DNA of 64,000 nucleotides from Nephrocerus scutellatus (lineage: Eukaryota > Arthropoda > Insecta > Diptera > Pipunculidae), in the NCBI GenBank assembly GCA_947095585.1, contig OX352763.1, positions 12,635,462-12,699,461 on the forward strand, given 5' to 3'. Positions 1 through 11,059 of this stretch are shown one piece after another. Positions within the stretch are counted from its first letter, which is position 1, and every line of letters starts with the position of its first letter. Made by a program: the position numbers and the translations under genes. The notes below the pieces were generated by a model that was not told the DNA's origin, did not search any database, and was given only the letters and a program-made list of their open reading frames with translations.

Positions 1-1180
1 ATCCTTCATCCTTTAGCCTAATTTTCATCAAGCAAGCGAGGGAGAAAAAATTAACAATTGTAATTGTGCCTTTAACTGTGTCAGTGTCAGCGGCTTCAGT
101 TCTTCCCCCTGCCCACCCCCAATAAAAAAGAAAAAAAATTCAACTACCCCGAGCAGATCGACAAAACTTCCACACAAAGCTAACGGAGGACCGATTCATT
201 AGGAGGATAGCTTCTGCGTTAGTCTTGCAAAGCATCACACTTTCACAAACCACTGATGGCTCACCGTTGCACCATCACACTACAGAACAACAGGCAGAGA
301 GTGTAATAGAATGCGGTTGGTTGGTTGGTTGGTGTTCGGTAGCGATAGTTGCAGCTTGCATGGATAACATACACCACACAAAAAATAAAGGATCACAAAA
401 TCTATCTACCACGACGCGCAACACAAAAAAAACCACAAACGAACGAACATCATTTCCTTTCGTAAGTGGGTCGATGGCTTGTCGCTGTGATGCTCTTCTG
501 ATGTGCTGGGTATTTTTACTGACGACGACCGACCGAGCGGACCGACTTCAAACTTAATTCTGGGGGTGCTGCGCATTTGCATCGAATCATGCACCGTATG
601 GCGTTTTTTCTGGTTGTCATTTTTAGCCACACTTTCTTTTACAACCCCACCCACTTTTAGATCGTTCACTGCTGTGTGCCGGTGTGCCTTTGGTGGAAAA
701 TCCTATTCAATTCTATTTAACCTTCGGGGATGTTCTCAATTTAAATTCAAAGTTCCGCTTCTACGTATACCAAATTGTGTGAGAGACCAAAAAAAAAAGG
801 AACCAAATGCTAAACGGAGAAGATGCAAAAATTATCCTTTTTTTCATTCAATTGAGCGCGCACGGTAAAACGTGCGGAATTACACTGCTGTGCACGTAGT
901 TGGGTGCATGCTGGGGCGAGTAGATGTATCTGCTCCTGCATATTTTGTGGAGCGCAAAAAAGTACACAAAATCCATTCGAAAAGTTCGCCTCATTTCGCG
1001 AATGGGAAACGACTTTTGAATGGATATGTTGTAGTGGAAAGTGGAAACACCTTTAGCATAGTTCGTTACGCCGAAACCGGCGGGCGTTCAAGGGAAAAGC
1101 CAAAACTATGTGGGCGATATTTATTTTTTTTTTGTATTTTTGCGATTTTATATTTTTACGGTAATCGTAGATGAGCACAC
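1..1180. other. Non-coding or 5' regulatory stretch, no gene recognised
   Basis: Several short frames are open on both strands, but none resembles a known domain. The base composition is more balanced than in the surrounding DNA. There is a short TTGG-type repeat near 317-333 and several A-runs. It could be unique promoter, 5' UTR or intron sequence of the + strand gene whose leader exon is proposed at 17437, but nothing in the sequence proves this. Confidence 0.3.
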
Positions 1181-1409
1181 GAATTTTAAAAGTCAGCTAG
1201 AACTAAATTGGATGCACCGCGTTGTGTGCTGCACTAATAATTAAACGGGATGCAGCAGAGGATAAAAGTGTAACTAACAATGGCAAACCTGCAGGCGGTG
1301 GGTAAAATTTTATGGTGGTTCAGGGGAATGCATTCTTGATGCAGCACCTTCGCAATTTCAACATGTGGTCTACACATGCGTATCCTATCAGTATCCGTAT
1401 GAAGTTAAC

Positions 1410-1750
1410 ACATAACCTCGCCGTTAAAAAATTATTATTACGGAACCCAAAATCAGCCTCGGATACACTGATGAACGACGACGACCACGGCAACGAAAAC
1501 GGCTAATCGATTTAAGAATTTTCTCATGGAACGTACGCTCACTGTATAGAGCTCGAGCTGCACAGCAGCCGGCCGATAGTCTGTCTAAATATAAGGCTGA
1601 CATATCAGCAATCCAGGAGATGCGGTGGACAGGGAATGGTGTCTTACAAAAGTCAGAATATGACATATATTAGAGCTGTCATGCAAGACATCATGTGCTC
1701 GGGGTGGGGTTTCTAGTCAACAAAAGAATGAAACCCACTGGGCCAACGCC
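1410..1750 (+). mobile_element. RTE-clade LINE, 5' stub with endonuclease N-terminus (broken)
   Basis: The + strand reads as the start of an APE-type endonuclease of the RTE clade. A basic leader (RPRQRKR) is followed by FSWNVRSLYRA, then KADISAIQEMRW, then the pattern ending LGVGFLVNKRM. In this family the WNVR and QEMRW motifs carry metal-binding residues (Asn and Glu). A stop falls after the SEYDIY segment, and similarity ends near 1750, so only about the first 85 residues remain. The same region occurs at 46950-47250 on the other strand, which confirms a repeat family. It is the only RTE piece with a head on the + strand apart from the inverted half at 58.1-58.4 kb. Confidence 0.75.
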
Positions 1751-2050
1751 TTTTATTTTAATTCTTGACAAGTCTTGATATCTTGATTGGGGGGGGGGGG
1801 GGTCCCACGTAACACTGGTGTTAACTGCTAGTAGGTAATATAGTTGTAAGTGTTATATAATGCATTTTTAACTACCTTAAACCTAAGGCTGTTGTATCTA
1901 CATAACCATAGCGGTTATGGAAGACTTTTAGTGTTTTACTTACTTCTTACTTCTAGTTAACCCACAGCATCAAACATATAAATATAATAATAACTGGCAC
2001 GTTAGACCGTTGCCTATATAGCTTCTCCCGACCATTCGTGTTGTGCGTGT
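1751..2050. other. Spacer with a 14-base G run
   Basis: No gene is seen. A homopolymer of 14 G lies at 1789-1802, directly after the truncated RTE stub. The rest is AT-rich. Such runs are prone to length errors in assembly. Confidence 0.5.
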
Positions 2051-2252
2051 TATATTTTTCCACAGAAATGGATGCAGTACTCAAAGGGTGAGTTGAGAAG
2101 CTTTCAGCGACAAGTTATTACTCCAGGATGTTTGTCAGACAGTCGCAAGAGGTGGTGGGACCATGAAAAATACTTTTTGGTGTTCCTGGGATTCGAACCT
2201 TGAACCTCTTGTTCAAAGGTTCAACATACTAACCACTAGAGCCACGGCGCCT
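2051..2252 (-). mobile_element. tRNA-derived SINE, copy 1
   Basis: Read on the - strand, the element starts GGCGCCGTGGCTCTAGTGG, which contains an RNA polymerase III A-box, and has a B-box GGTTCGAATCC about 35 bases further on. A tRNA-unrelated body follows (CACCTCTTGCGACTG, then AATAACTTGTC, then AAGCTTCTCAA) and a tail resembling CCATTTNTGTG-AAAAATATA. The body and tail recur at 38389-38608 and 41061-41228, and the tail alone near 28120-28212. The combination of A-box, B-box, shared body and dispersion marks a tRNA-derived SINE. It encodes no protein and would depend on a LINE for movement. Confidence 0.75.
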
Positions 2253-3585
2253 ACGAACCAAACATCTCCTTAAGACAATATACAGTCTTTATCTTTTTAA
2301 ACACAAATGAAGGAATAAAGATTTATAATCATCCAGTTTGCATCACGTAGTTATCGTAACACTTGGACATTGCACAAAAAGTCAATTTTTAATATTTACT
2401 TTTACTTTCTTTGTACTGTACCTCTGAATTTATGAAGAACGATACTATAATTTTCTACTATAGGCGGTAAAATACTATAGTCCAATGGTGTTCCAGCTTT
2501 AATTACTCGCAATGAAGTCTCAGACAGCTCTATAAATTTCATAAGAAATTCGTGCTATCCACTTTCGAGTAAGTACTATATACTTTCCACCAGGAATCCC
2601 AAATGCACAGGACATCATCAGAAGTTTTTAATTAATTACTTATGACACTCTTTACATATATTATGTATGTATGTAGATAATAAAGTGGATGATGAGTAGA
2701 ACAAATTTTACAATTGAGCCCGAGGGAGTTTGCCACGACTACTTGCTTCACATTCATCTTTTATTATATCGCTCAAGCGGAGATCATATTAACCGTTTCA
2801 GTTTTGTTAATCGACTCACGCACATATGCACATATGTACCTTAACACATATTTACAATGCCTTGAAAATAAATGAACTTTTTGTTACTGAAAGAAGCTCA
2901 TTAAATGCACATTGTGTCAAAAGAGCAAGGTTGTGATATTTTGATCATGAAGCTTCCGTTGGCGAATGTATTATTGCCACCTAATAGAGTTTTTAAAGTT
3001 TTTTTTTCTCTTTCACAGAGCTATTCTTGTTATGAACTTTGCTACCTGTTTCTTGTTTAAAACTTTCAATTGTGAATTACGAAAGAATAATATTTAATTA
3101 TTTAGAAGAGAATATAACGAAAAAATTGTGGTTAGTTGAGCGAACTAATTTTAGCATTACCTAAAGATATTCAAAATTAAAAGCTTAATATATCTAGAGC
3201 GCAAAATTTCTATACAGAGGCTTACAGTACAAAATTATAATAGAGAAGCAGGTAATTAGAAAAATATAAATATTTCTCAACGGAATGTTATCTAGTAGGG
3301 AATCTCTAACAATCCTCGGAAAAAGTGATACTTTGAAGGCATCACAGTTACGACAATTGCTAAATGATTCAAACATAATATGTAAAGTGGAACATAAATA
3401 TGCTTACAGTAAAAAAACTTAAGATGAAATTTTAAATCTGACATAACAGCAAATTATATGGTGCGTTTGGTTACTTGCGATGAGTTCTAAAAATCAGAAT
3501 ATGTAATATTTAAAAAATACAGCTTTCATAACAACTTAAGCTGGGTTGGGATTTTCTACCTCTACCTTTTCGGTCATACGGATTT
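2253..3585. other. AT-rich DNA, no gene seen
   Basis: The stretch contains only short random open frames, such as a 60-codon frame on the - strand near 3194-3376 with no recognisable domain. No repeat shared with the rest of the window was noticed. Confidence 0.5.
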
Positions 3586-3589
3586 CTTG

Positions 3590-3690
3590 CTGATATCATC
3601 CCTGACATCTTTGAACTATGGGCGTACTGGTCTACGACATAACTCTACCACAAAATACTTTCCGCGAACGTAGAATCCTCTTTGTCAATG
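3590..3690 (-). mobile_element. RTE 3'-end fragment
   Basis: The + strand text around ATGGGCGTACTGGTCTACGA matches the antisense of the RTE C-terminal region seen at 45480-45520, where ATGGGCGTCCTGGTCTACAA follows the same TCATCC block. The copy is short and diverged, and its borders are approximate. Confidence 0.4.
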
Positions 3691-3734
3691 CAAAATAGGT
3701 ATACCCTGGAGCCTCCCGAAATGGATCTGTTCAC

Positions 3735-4085
3735 TTTTTTTAAAACTTGTGCACGAACCCTTAAAATGCTCGGCTATATGCTTAGCGCAGCGTGGGCGTT
3801 AAGGAAAAGGAGGTGAAAAGAGGAGGTGTCTATGAGGTTGTGTCTTGAATGCCTGTGGTTCATAGCGATGTGGAGATACAGAGCTTGGGACAGCATTACA
3901 CATATGTGTTGTACGGCTAAAGAACGGCCTTGAACTTAACTGTACAACCGAAGATGGGCTTGAATGTAAAATGATGAGCAATTAGAGCGTCACGCGTATT
4001 GCGGTTGAATTCAAGGAAACGTAGCATGCAGCTGGCTATTTCTCTTGGGCACCGTTGGTGGAAGAAGCAATAAAACATTAGCATT
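3735..4085 (-). mobile_element. LINE family A, 3' end, - strand
   Basis: The - strand encodes the C-terminal end of LINE-A reverse transcriptase: FYCFFHQRCPREI, then FLEFNRNTRDA, then FKPIFGCTVK. These match the C-terminal regions of the copies at 14757 and 21340. A 3' UTR-like stretch runs down to an A-run, visible as T's near 3738-3744 on the + strand. Its 5' limit, near 4085, abuts the oppositely oriented copy at 4080-4470. The element is dead because it is 5'-truncated. Confidence 0.7.
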
Positions 4086-4470
4086 TCGTTAAGAATGCTG
4101 CACAATACTTATGATTCCCAAAATGGTTTAAGATGTACCTCACTTTGCTAGTATTTACAAGTCAGATGTTAGCCCTAAACAAGAATACAACTGTATTGTC
4201 TGGGCAGGTGCTCCAAAGACAACATTGCATCTATTAGACAGAATTCAGAACGGCGCGATAAAAGTTACTTAGACACCATCCAATTCAGAGAGTCCTTCTT
4301 AGCCGCATAATATTTATGTGGAAAAAATTTCCTGATACTGTGTTTCCATATTGCAGTCACTTTAGAAACATGTGAATAGACATTTCATATTTTCCTCTAC
4401 TTAATTTCCTGTGCTAAGCACTATAAGGGTAGAAATCCCTTGAGCGTTTGTACATTATAAAAAAAATATC
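4080..4470 (+). mobile_element. LINE family A, internally deleted 3' end, + strand
   Basis: The sequence matches the longest LINE-A copy from the KNAAK block (compare 15731) through EYNCIVWAGAPK and LHLLDRIQN. It then jumps to the last part (PDTVF equivalent near 4330) and ends with the family tail: a small hairpin around AAGGGTAGAAATCCCTT, then GTACATTATAAAAAAAA at about 4450-4467. About 200 bases of C-terminal coding sequence are missing, and there are frameshifts. It lies head to head with the - strand copy on its left. Confidence 0.7.
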
Positions 4471-4779
4471 GTGAAAGATCTCGGCATTATAGTTTCCGTA
4501 ATCATCCTTCCTTACATACAAGGCTACAAATTATCCGTAAGACTTTCCTCTTGATCGTGGCAAGAGGATGAAGTGAAAATTTTTCCATTCCCTCGTCTTG
4601 GCTTATAAAATTAGCCGTGGTCATCGTATGTAGAGGTGATAGTTTACTTGGGACGCAAAAATCTCAAATGGCTCTTTATATTTCTGCTCTGGCTATGCTA
4701 TTATTATATGCTATTATTGTTTTCTAGCTGATTTAGTTCCCTTATGTCCATCGTTCATTAATAGAGCCTCGGTTAGATT

Positions 4780-4890
4780 GCCCATTTAGAAACTCATGAA
4801 AGTCCTCTTCCCATTGCTGCAAGGTGCCTTTGATTTCGACGATAAGATTACAATCGTTGTCTTTGCAGTATTGGGAACTGGTCTATATTG
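4780..4890 (-). mobile_element. Possible RTE linker fragment
   Basis: The + strand block TTCGACGATAAGATTACAATC with its flanks resembles the antisense RTE linker at 24386-24440 (TCGGCGACAAGATTACCATC), which lies between endonuclease and reverse transcriptase. The similarity is short and has only moderate support. Confidence 0.35.
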
Positions 4891-5344
4891 CCAACCAGTG
4901 GCCACCAGGAGGAGTTTTAGTCGCAATTCCACCAATTAGAACAGATACGGCAAGCACATAGCTATAGACTATCTGTTATTTCCCTTATTTTGCTGATGGC
5001 TGACCGCATCGATAATTTCTTACTATGACCCAATGTTATTGGTGACATAAATTATAATTCAGAGTCCTATGAAACCCCAATGGCCATTACTCAGTTAAAA
5101 GATACTGCGCACATTGTTATGTATATGAGTAACTTGTATATTATATTGGAGATCATCCTGTGCCTAAGCTTTCATTAATATAACGGTGTCATTAGTGATT
5201 TTTATGGTAAGACGTGTGCACAACAAAATTGCTCTGGATCAATATAAAGTCCAATGATGGTGAAGGAAAGCTGCATACTCCGTTCGCTGTTACCTTTCGT
5301 ATGCTTATTTTTAGCTGACTGTTTAATTTACTAAAAATACAACA

Positions 5345-5555
5345 GACTTGTACATATTTGTAACTAGAAGCTTTCAAGAGCTACAAGGTGTGAATGTGAT
5401 GTAAGTTCATAAGTACGTTTTTTGCATTAAAACGATACGTAAGCCGCAGTGGGTGAACATATACCCCACCTCACATACGATTTTTTTCTAATAAATTACC
5501 AAAGAATCACCCCTTTAAGTATTTGCAACGTAACCAGATACACCCTGATGCACTT
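5345..5555. repeat. Dispersed ~200-bp repeat, copy 1
   Basis: Shares an ordered series of blocks with 9208-9415: CTAGAAG-CTTTCAAGAG, then GTGATGTAAG, AAGTACGT, ACGATACGTA, CATACGATTTT, CCCTTTAAGTATTTGC and GATACACCCTG. No coding frame is evident. The class is unknown; the ACACCCTGTA-like end recalls the ends of some short DNA transposons, but no inverted copy of that end was found at the other side. Confidence 0.6.
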
Positions 5556-5924
5556 GGAATCGATTTCTTGGCCATAGTAGATATTTTGATTAATTCACCA
5601 GGCAGGGGGCATAAATAAAATGCCACACAAATCCAACTAAGGCATGGTGCCTTCCCATTGCTTAGTTTTCGACAGCGGCTGACAAGAAGCTGATTAAAGG
5701 GTAAGGTGTTTTCTGAATAAATGAAATTACTTCGATAATAAAGGATGTTGAGGCTGTCAGCTCGCGTTGGGAGAACTACGTTGAACTTCCTTGAGATACA
5801 CACGACTTTTAATTACTCAGTTCACCTGTTCTCAGATGGAAATTAAAAGAGATATTTGATATTTTGGTGAGGTAAAGTCGACTTGTTTTGAAAAACAGAA
5901 AGACATGAGGTATAAGCACAGCTT

Positions 5925-5952
5925 TCTCCCTCTCTCTCTCTTTCTCTCTCCC
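5925..5952. repeat. CT-rich microsatellite
   Basis: Interrupted run of CTCTCT and TTTCTCTC units. The surrounding 5556-6500 is AT-rich, and I see no gene in it. Confidence 0.7.
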
Positions 5953-6519
5953 TTACTTCAAATTTGGATGTAAACCAAAGTTTCAATTTACAGATGTGGT
6001 AATGAGAATGTTTTTGAGAATTTAAATCAGTTAATCAAGGAGCAATCAGCTAAGAGTTTTGTGTGCATATGAGTGTGCAAGTGTGAGAAAATCCTTTGTT
6101 CATTCATTCAAAATTGGAAGTAAATTAAGGAGGTAGACAGCAAAGACAAAGGCTTCTCACGTAATGTATGTGCTTGCTTATTGTTTTGTAATTTAGGTTT
6201 TCGTAATGAGTTTTCTTTGAACGGTGAAGGAGAGATATTTTGTGTGTCCTTGGGGATAATCACAATATAAACGTTAAATATTTTTAACCTTAGTCAGATA
6301 AAAACGCTAGGAAAGTTAAAGCTAATTTCATACCTTCTAATGATAAGGGCGTTGTAAAAAGTCAAAAGATGGAAAGTCATTAAAACCTCGATGTTATGCT
6401 TTATGCTTCACAACAAATTTTAATTATGATTTATGCTATGCTATGATACGGGTCTGACAAGTGATTATTCATTTACTTTTAGTCAGTCCCAAGCTAATCA
6501 AAGAAAAAAAACAAATATT

Positions 6520-6745
6520 GTTCGTTAATTTTGTTGCTTGGGACTTAAATAAGACAAACATAACCACAAGAAAATTTTTTAGATTCAGTCCTTTTGTTTC
6601 AGCGCAAACGTAACACGCTTTACATAAGTCTTTTATATCTCTTCGGCAGTTGATCCAATAGAACTGATTTGCCACTTTATCCAATGTCTTCTTGATGCAT
6701 TTTTGGATTTTTTTTACTAGATTTTGTAGGTAAAACAATTTTATA
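6520..6745 (-). mobile_element. Ty3/Gypsy LTR-retrotransposon integrase fragment
   Basis: The - strand frame contains LDKVANQFYW, then RRDIKDLCKACYVCAETK. This is the end of the integrase zinc-binding (HHCC) domain of Gypsy-type polyproteins: the C-x2-C pair (CYVC, preceded by a further Cys) and the W before R-x-DI are typical. The expected His pair should lie just upstream, but that part is degraded. The core catalytic domain is absent and no LTRs were recognised, so this is a relic. Only about 35 residues are diagnostic. Confidence 0.65.
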
Positions 6746-7454
6746 CGTTGGGACACTAGCAAGTAAAAATTAATACATATCGATCTGTATAATAAAAACT
6801 TTTATTTTTTGTGCATGTAGGAACACACCAAAAAAATTACATGGCTTCAGAATAATGGACCATCTCTTAAGGATTGTTGGTTTTTCGTACAATTGTTTTA
6901 CGTTGGTTCGCTTGTGGTTCTTCGATAGATTCAGAAGTGCTGCTATGTCTTCCATTGCTACAATAAATCAAATGTTCAGCTGTGTCTAAACGATAAAATT
7001 AATAAAACAGGATATATTTCTTGCGTCACTTGTTCAATTACCCACTATATCTGCACTGAATCCAACAAAAAGCACTAACAAATCCAAAAAAATTGGGCAT
7101 AATATGGATTGTTAATTTTTTGGAATTTGAATGTATTTCTTGTCCTTCTTGGAATAACGGCGGCAATTTTCAAATGATTGAACTTTGTGAGCGCTGAAGA
7201 TATAAAATTAATCGGTTTGTTATCAAACCATTTGATAAGATAGAGAACTAAGTAATTTCTTTTTACTTAGTCAAAGGACCCACTCTCCTGCTCCTTCAAT
7301 CAGCATATTTTTTAAAACATAGCGCTTTTGTTATTCGGCTAACCACGATAGCTCCAGACTTTAAAATGTTCCCATGCTTAAATAGTACTCCTACATTTAT
7401 TAAAATAACTTATTTATATATTATAAATTATTTCTGACAAAGCCATCATAACTT

Positions 7455-7602
7455 TACCTTTTGGGGCACTGCAACTTTGTTGGATGCTATTTGCCTCCCT
7501 TTCACTTGGTATAGCGAAAAGTCGAATTCGTATTCATCTGGAGTTGATTTTATTTTAAAACTCTCAACATTTACATCGCATTGAAAATTCGTTATCCATG
7601 CC
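7455..7602 (-). other. Candidate small coding exon, unknown
   Basis: On the - strand an ATG at 7602 opens a frame of 49 codons beginning MAWITNFQCDVNVESFK and ending NKVAVPQK. At that point the DNA reads CAAAAG followed by GTAAAG, a good splice donor, with a stop just inside the putative intron. The codons are mixed and the peptide is not low-complexity. I do not recognise the family. It could be a first exon of an unknown gene, part of a degraded transposon (a Gypsy piece lies 700 bp downstream on the same strand), or chance. Confidence 0.22.
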
Positions 7603-8847
7603 ATATTTTTAATAGTTTTAAAATTAAAAAATTAAATAACAACTAACTAAATTAAATTACAACTTATTTTGCAGATTTCCTCAAATGTAAGTGTACAATA
7701 TTTCAATTGAAATCAAACATAAACCTGGATGACTTTGTTTGCCTGATTTTTCCATTGCAAGTTTTGATGTTAATTAATGTTAACCCAACCAATTTTCATA
7801 TGAAAATATATGTATGTGTGTAGAGTGTTCGCTCTACTTTCAAACATTGCTTTGCATTCCCTCTCATTTATACAATAGGTAGAGTTAGTTAGTTATTTAG
7901 TCAGATAGATAGTCCCAAGTTTCATGCATTTTCCTGTGTGCGATTTCTCGGTTTATGTGTGAGTGCGCAGTTTTTTTTATTATTCTATTTACACTGCAAT
8001 TCAATAACTACCACTCGGGCTTAACAAATTATTCATGAGTTAAATTTTAATTGGACGACACTAAAAACTGCACCATGATAAGTTGCATCCGAATTCCGTG
8101 CGTGTGCGTGCGATCCGAACATTTGCAGAGCACAAAAGCAGAATGTCTAAAAATAACTTTAACAATTTTGTCGATTGAAAAAGAAAATATTAAGCTATTA
8201 TTGCTAAAGCTTTAGATAAATAATATACCCAAGCTGTGATGGTGCGCTGTTATGTACTTTCCGCACATCATTTTGGCTTCTAAAATTATTGCTTACGAAT
8301 TTCAAATTGATTAGATTTGTGCTGTTGCATAGAGTTTTTGTTTTAATAAAAAAAATATTGTGCCTAACTTTGATGAATTAATTTTTGCCTCTAACTGTAG
8401 CGTTGCCGTTCGCACTACACCCGAGACCACCGTATTGAAATTTTGTGCTACCATTTTTTTTTAAAGCATACGATTTTTTGCTTTCTTTCTACTGTTAATT
8501 GATTTATATACGGACGTTAGTCTGTCATAGTTCGTCCAAGTATTGTATTTTTAGTTTTTTTTACTTTAATTCAAAAAATTTGATACACCGTCAAATCTTG
8601 AATTATCCAGTAATGGTTGTAACATTTCTACAGCGATTGTATTGGACTCAAGTCTTATAATGCTGATGTGATGGTTGGCACAAACAGTGGACTTAAAGCA
8701 TAACTATTATGAATTATTATTATTATTTATTTAGCGTTGGGTGTATCTGCCATTAAGTGCATCTTTTTTCGATAAATAAAAATATCGCTATCGCTTAAAT
8801 AATTTAAAAAATGTACATTGTTTGATCTTACTTTTATTTCAAAAAAG

Positions 8848-8945
8848 ATTTATAGTAACCTTGTATTTGGAAGCGTTTAAAAGTTATAGGGTGTGAAGTC
8901 ATGTAAGGCCAAAAGTACGTTTTCGTTCATTTTACAGACTTTCAT
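8848..8945. repeat. Dispersed ~200-bp repeat, partial copy 2
   Basis: Carries the front half of the repeat also at 5345 and 9208: ACCTTGTA, then AGGGTGTGAAGTCATGTAAG, then AAAAGTACGTTTTCG. The second half is missing. Confidence 0.5.
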
Positions 8946-9207
8946 TTTTAAATCCTGCTCCTGTTGACCGAATGCATAAATATTGTGTGATGGATTTTTA
9001 GAATATTGAATAGGCTTTAATATTGCATTTGTCAACAAAAATTATCCGAGTGCGATTTTCGAAATATTCGCGTTTAAAAATAAAATTTAAAAAAATAGAA
9101 AACATTTTTGGATTTTGACGACGTTTATATCGGTAACAGTTTCAAGAATTTAAAAAATGTTAATTATTTGGTATTAAAAATTGAATATTCTTTCAAAAAT
9201 TACTAAC

Positions 9208-9415
9208 AGTGATCTTGTAGCTAGAAAGGTTCAAGAGTTACAGGGAGTGAAGTGATGTAAGATCAAAAGTACGTCTCTTTGCATTTGAACGCTACGTACA
9301 CCGCAGGGGTAGAAAATAGACACCCCTTTCCATACGATTTTGTTCACGAAATTACCCAATTACCAAATTATCCCTTTAAGTATTTGCCACCTTAACGGAT
9401 ACACCCTGTATATGT
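9208..9415. repeat. Dispersed ~200-bp repeat, copy 3
   Basis: The best-preserved copy, with blocks in the same order and orientation as 5345-5555, ending GGATACACCCTGTAT near 9412. It lies only about 260 bp after the partial copy at 8848. It may be a short non-autonomous element; no protein is encoded. Confidence 0.6.
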
Positions 9416-11050
9416 TTGATCATTATTTTATTCAAAATATCGAAACAAAGTGTGTTTTAAAGCTTTAGATGCACTGGACCTAACTCTACTAAATTTGTTA
9501 CGATAAATCGAGCAAAGTGTTAATAGCTTGCCTCTTAATACCTTACTGTTGGAAATAGAGCATTTTCAAGTGCATTTTATTATTACTTTTATTATTATAA
9601 TAAATAATACGGTACGTAGATACTACTATCAAAAAATTACACTCCGACAATACAGTTTTCTGGGTCTTCTGGACCATCAGCGAAACTGAAGCTATTGCAA
9701 GCGCGCAAAATTGGTTTAATACTAATATGCAGTACCAGGGGCTATAAATCGGTAATGAATTTAAGCCACGTCTATTATTGTGGAGTAATTCTAAGTGAAA
9801 GAAGAATGCGAGTACGTAGGAACAAAAATTTACATTCTCATGCAAAGTACTTCCTTCCTTGCGCCGCATTTTATTATTATGTGCCTATGTCATTCGCTGA
9901 GGCTAGCTCATGCTGGATTTCTGCGGAAGTGTACTGTCAAAATCTGCAATAAATCGCACTTGTCACCCTTAACAAAATGACATTCTCATTGTGCAAATAC
10001 AGTACGGATATACGAGTAATATAGCCTCGCAGCACATCTCTGTATGAGTGTGCTTTGGCTTCATTTTATAATGTGACAAAAAACCCAAGAAAGGATAAAA
10101 AAGGATTTTTTTTTCAGTCATCTCCTGAAAAAAAAGAGCAGTCGTACATTGACATGCCACATGGATAAAAACTGCCAGCCAAACAGAAGATACCTATACC
10201 TACATACCAGCTGACAATGGAGTTTTTCGGATTTTTTTATTCCTGGTATTTCCTTGCCCTGCAGCAAACATCAAACAAAGAAAAATATCCAGCAGCATTG
10301 AGATGGTCGAGGGGATGTGGCTAGAATCATCATAGAGTTCTTTTAAGATTGAAATATCCTCCGAATAGAGGAACAAGCCAAAAAGTGTCAAAAACGAAAC
10401 GAAGCAAAATGAAAAAAAAACAGTCAGAGATACAATCACAGGATGGCAGCACCAAATGTCGGCGTGCGCGGGATATGGTGAGGCGGTTCGTTCGTTCGTG
10501 CTAAATGGGAGCGAGCATTTTCATAAGGACCATTTGTCCGAATTGTGGAAATCGGGTTAGTTGGCCATTTGTCAGTAGTTAGCAGTGATGACATTGAAAG
10601 AATGAATGAAAAGCTGTATTGTGTTCGTTGGCAAAGTGGTTAGGGCGGTGAAATAACTTCATCGTTCACTGCTAACTAAGCCCAAATCAGTGCAAGATAA
10701 TCATTAATTTAATTATTTATTATTTTTAATCAATAAGTTTATCCATTTAATTTCTAATGCTAGGGTAAGTAACTAAATCACAAAACTTACAAGCTATATT
10801 AGTAAATTTATATAAATAATCAGATTGGTTCTCATTATAAAATTCTAAGTCTAAATTAAGTTTTGCATTTATCACTATTTTTTTCTATAATTTGAATTCT
10901 GTTATATTTTTTTGAAGAAAAAAGGAAACAAAATTAATTCCATATATTTTTTTATTCACTTAAGTCTTAAAACTACATACAATTAGTTAACAATGAAAAA
11001 ATAACAAAAAACATAAAAATGACTATTCCCTAATATTTCGTTGTCAGCGA
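9416..11050. other. AT-rich DNA, no gene seen
   Basis: Overlapping open frames of up to about 108 codons occur on both strands around 9543-9980 and 10200-10440, but none resembles a known domain. Long A and T runs are frequent. Confidence 0.45.
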
Positions 11051-11059
11051 CCGAAAACT

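Noticed and set aside
225..1174. Chain of open frames of about 100-120 codons on both strands at the left end
   Set aside because: The peptides are low in recognisable structure and overlap in opposite strands; no splice signals or domains support any of them.
2160..2252. Possible tRNA gene on the - strand
   Set aside because: A- and B-boxes are present, but the same sequence continues into a shared non-tRNA body found at two other places, so it is the head of a SINE.
9543..9980. Overlapping + and - strand frames
   Set aside because: No domain, no splice context, extreme overlap of unrelated frames; best explained as chance.
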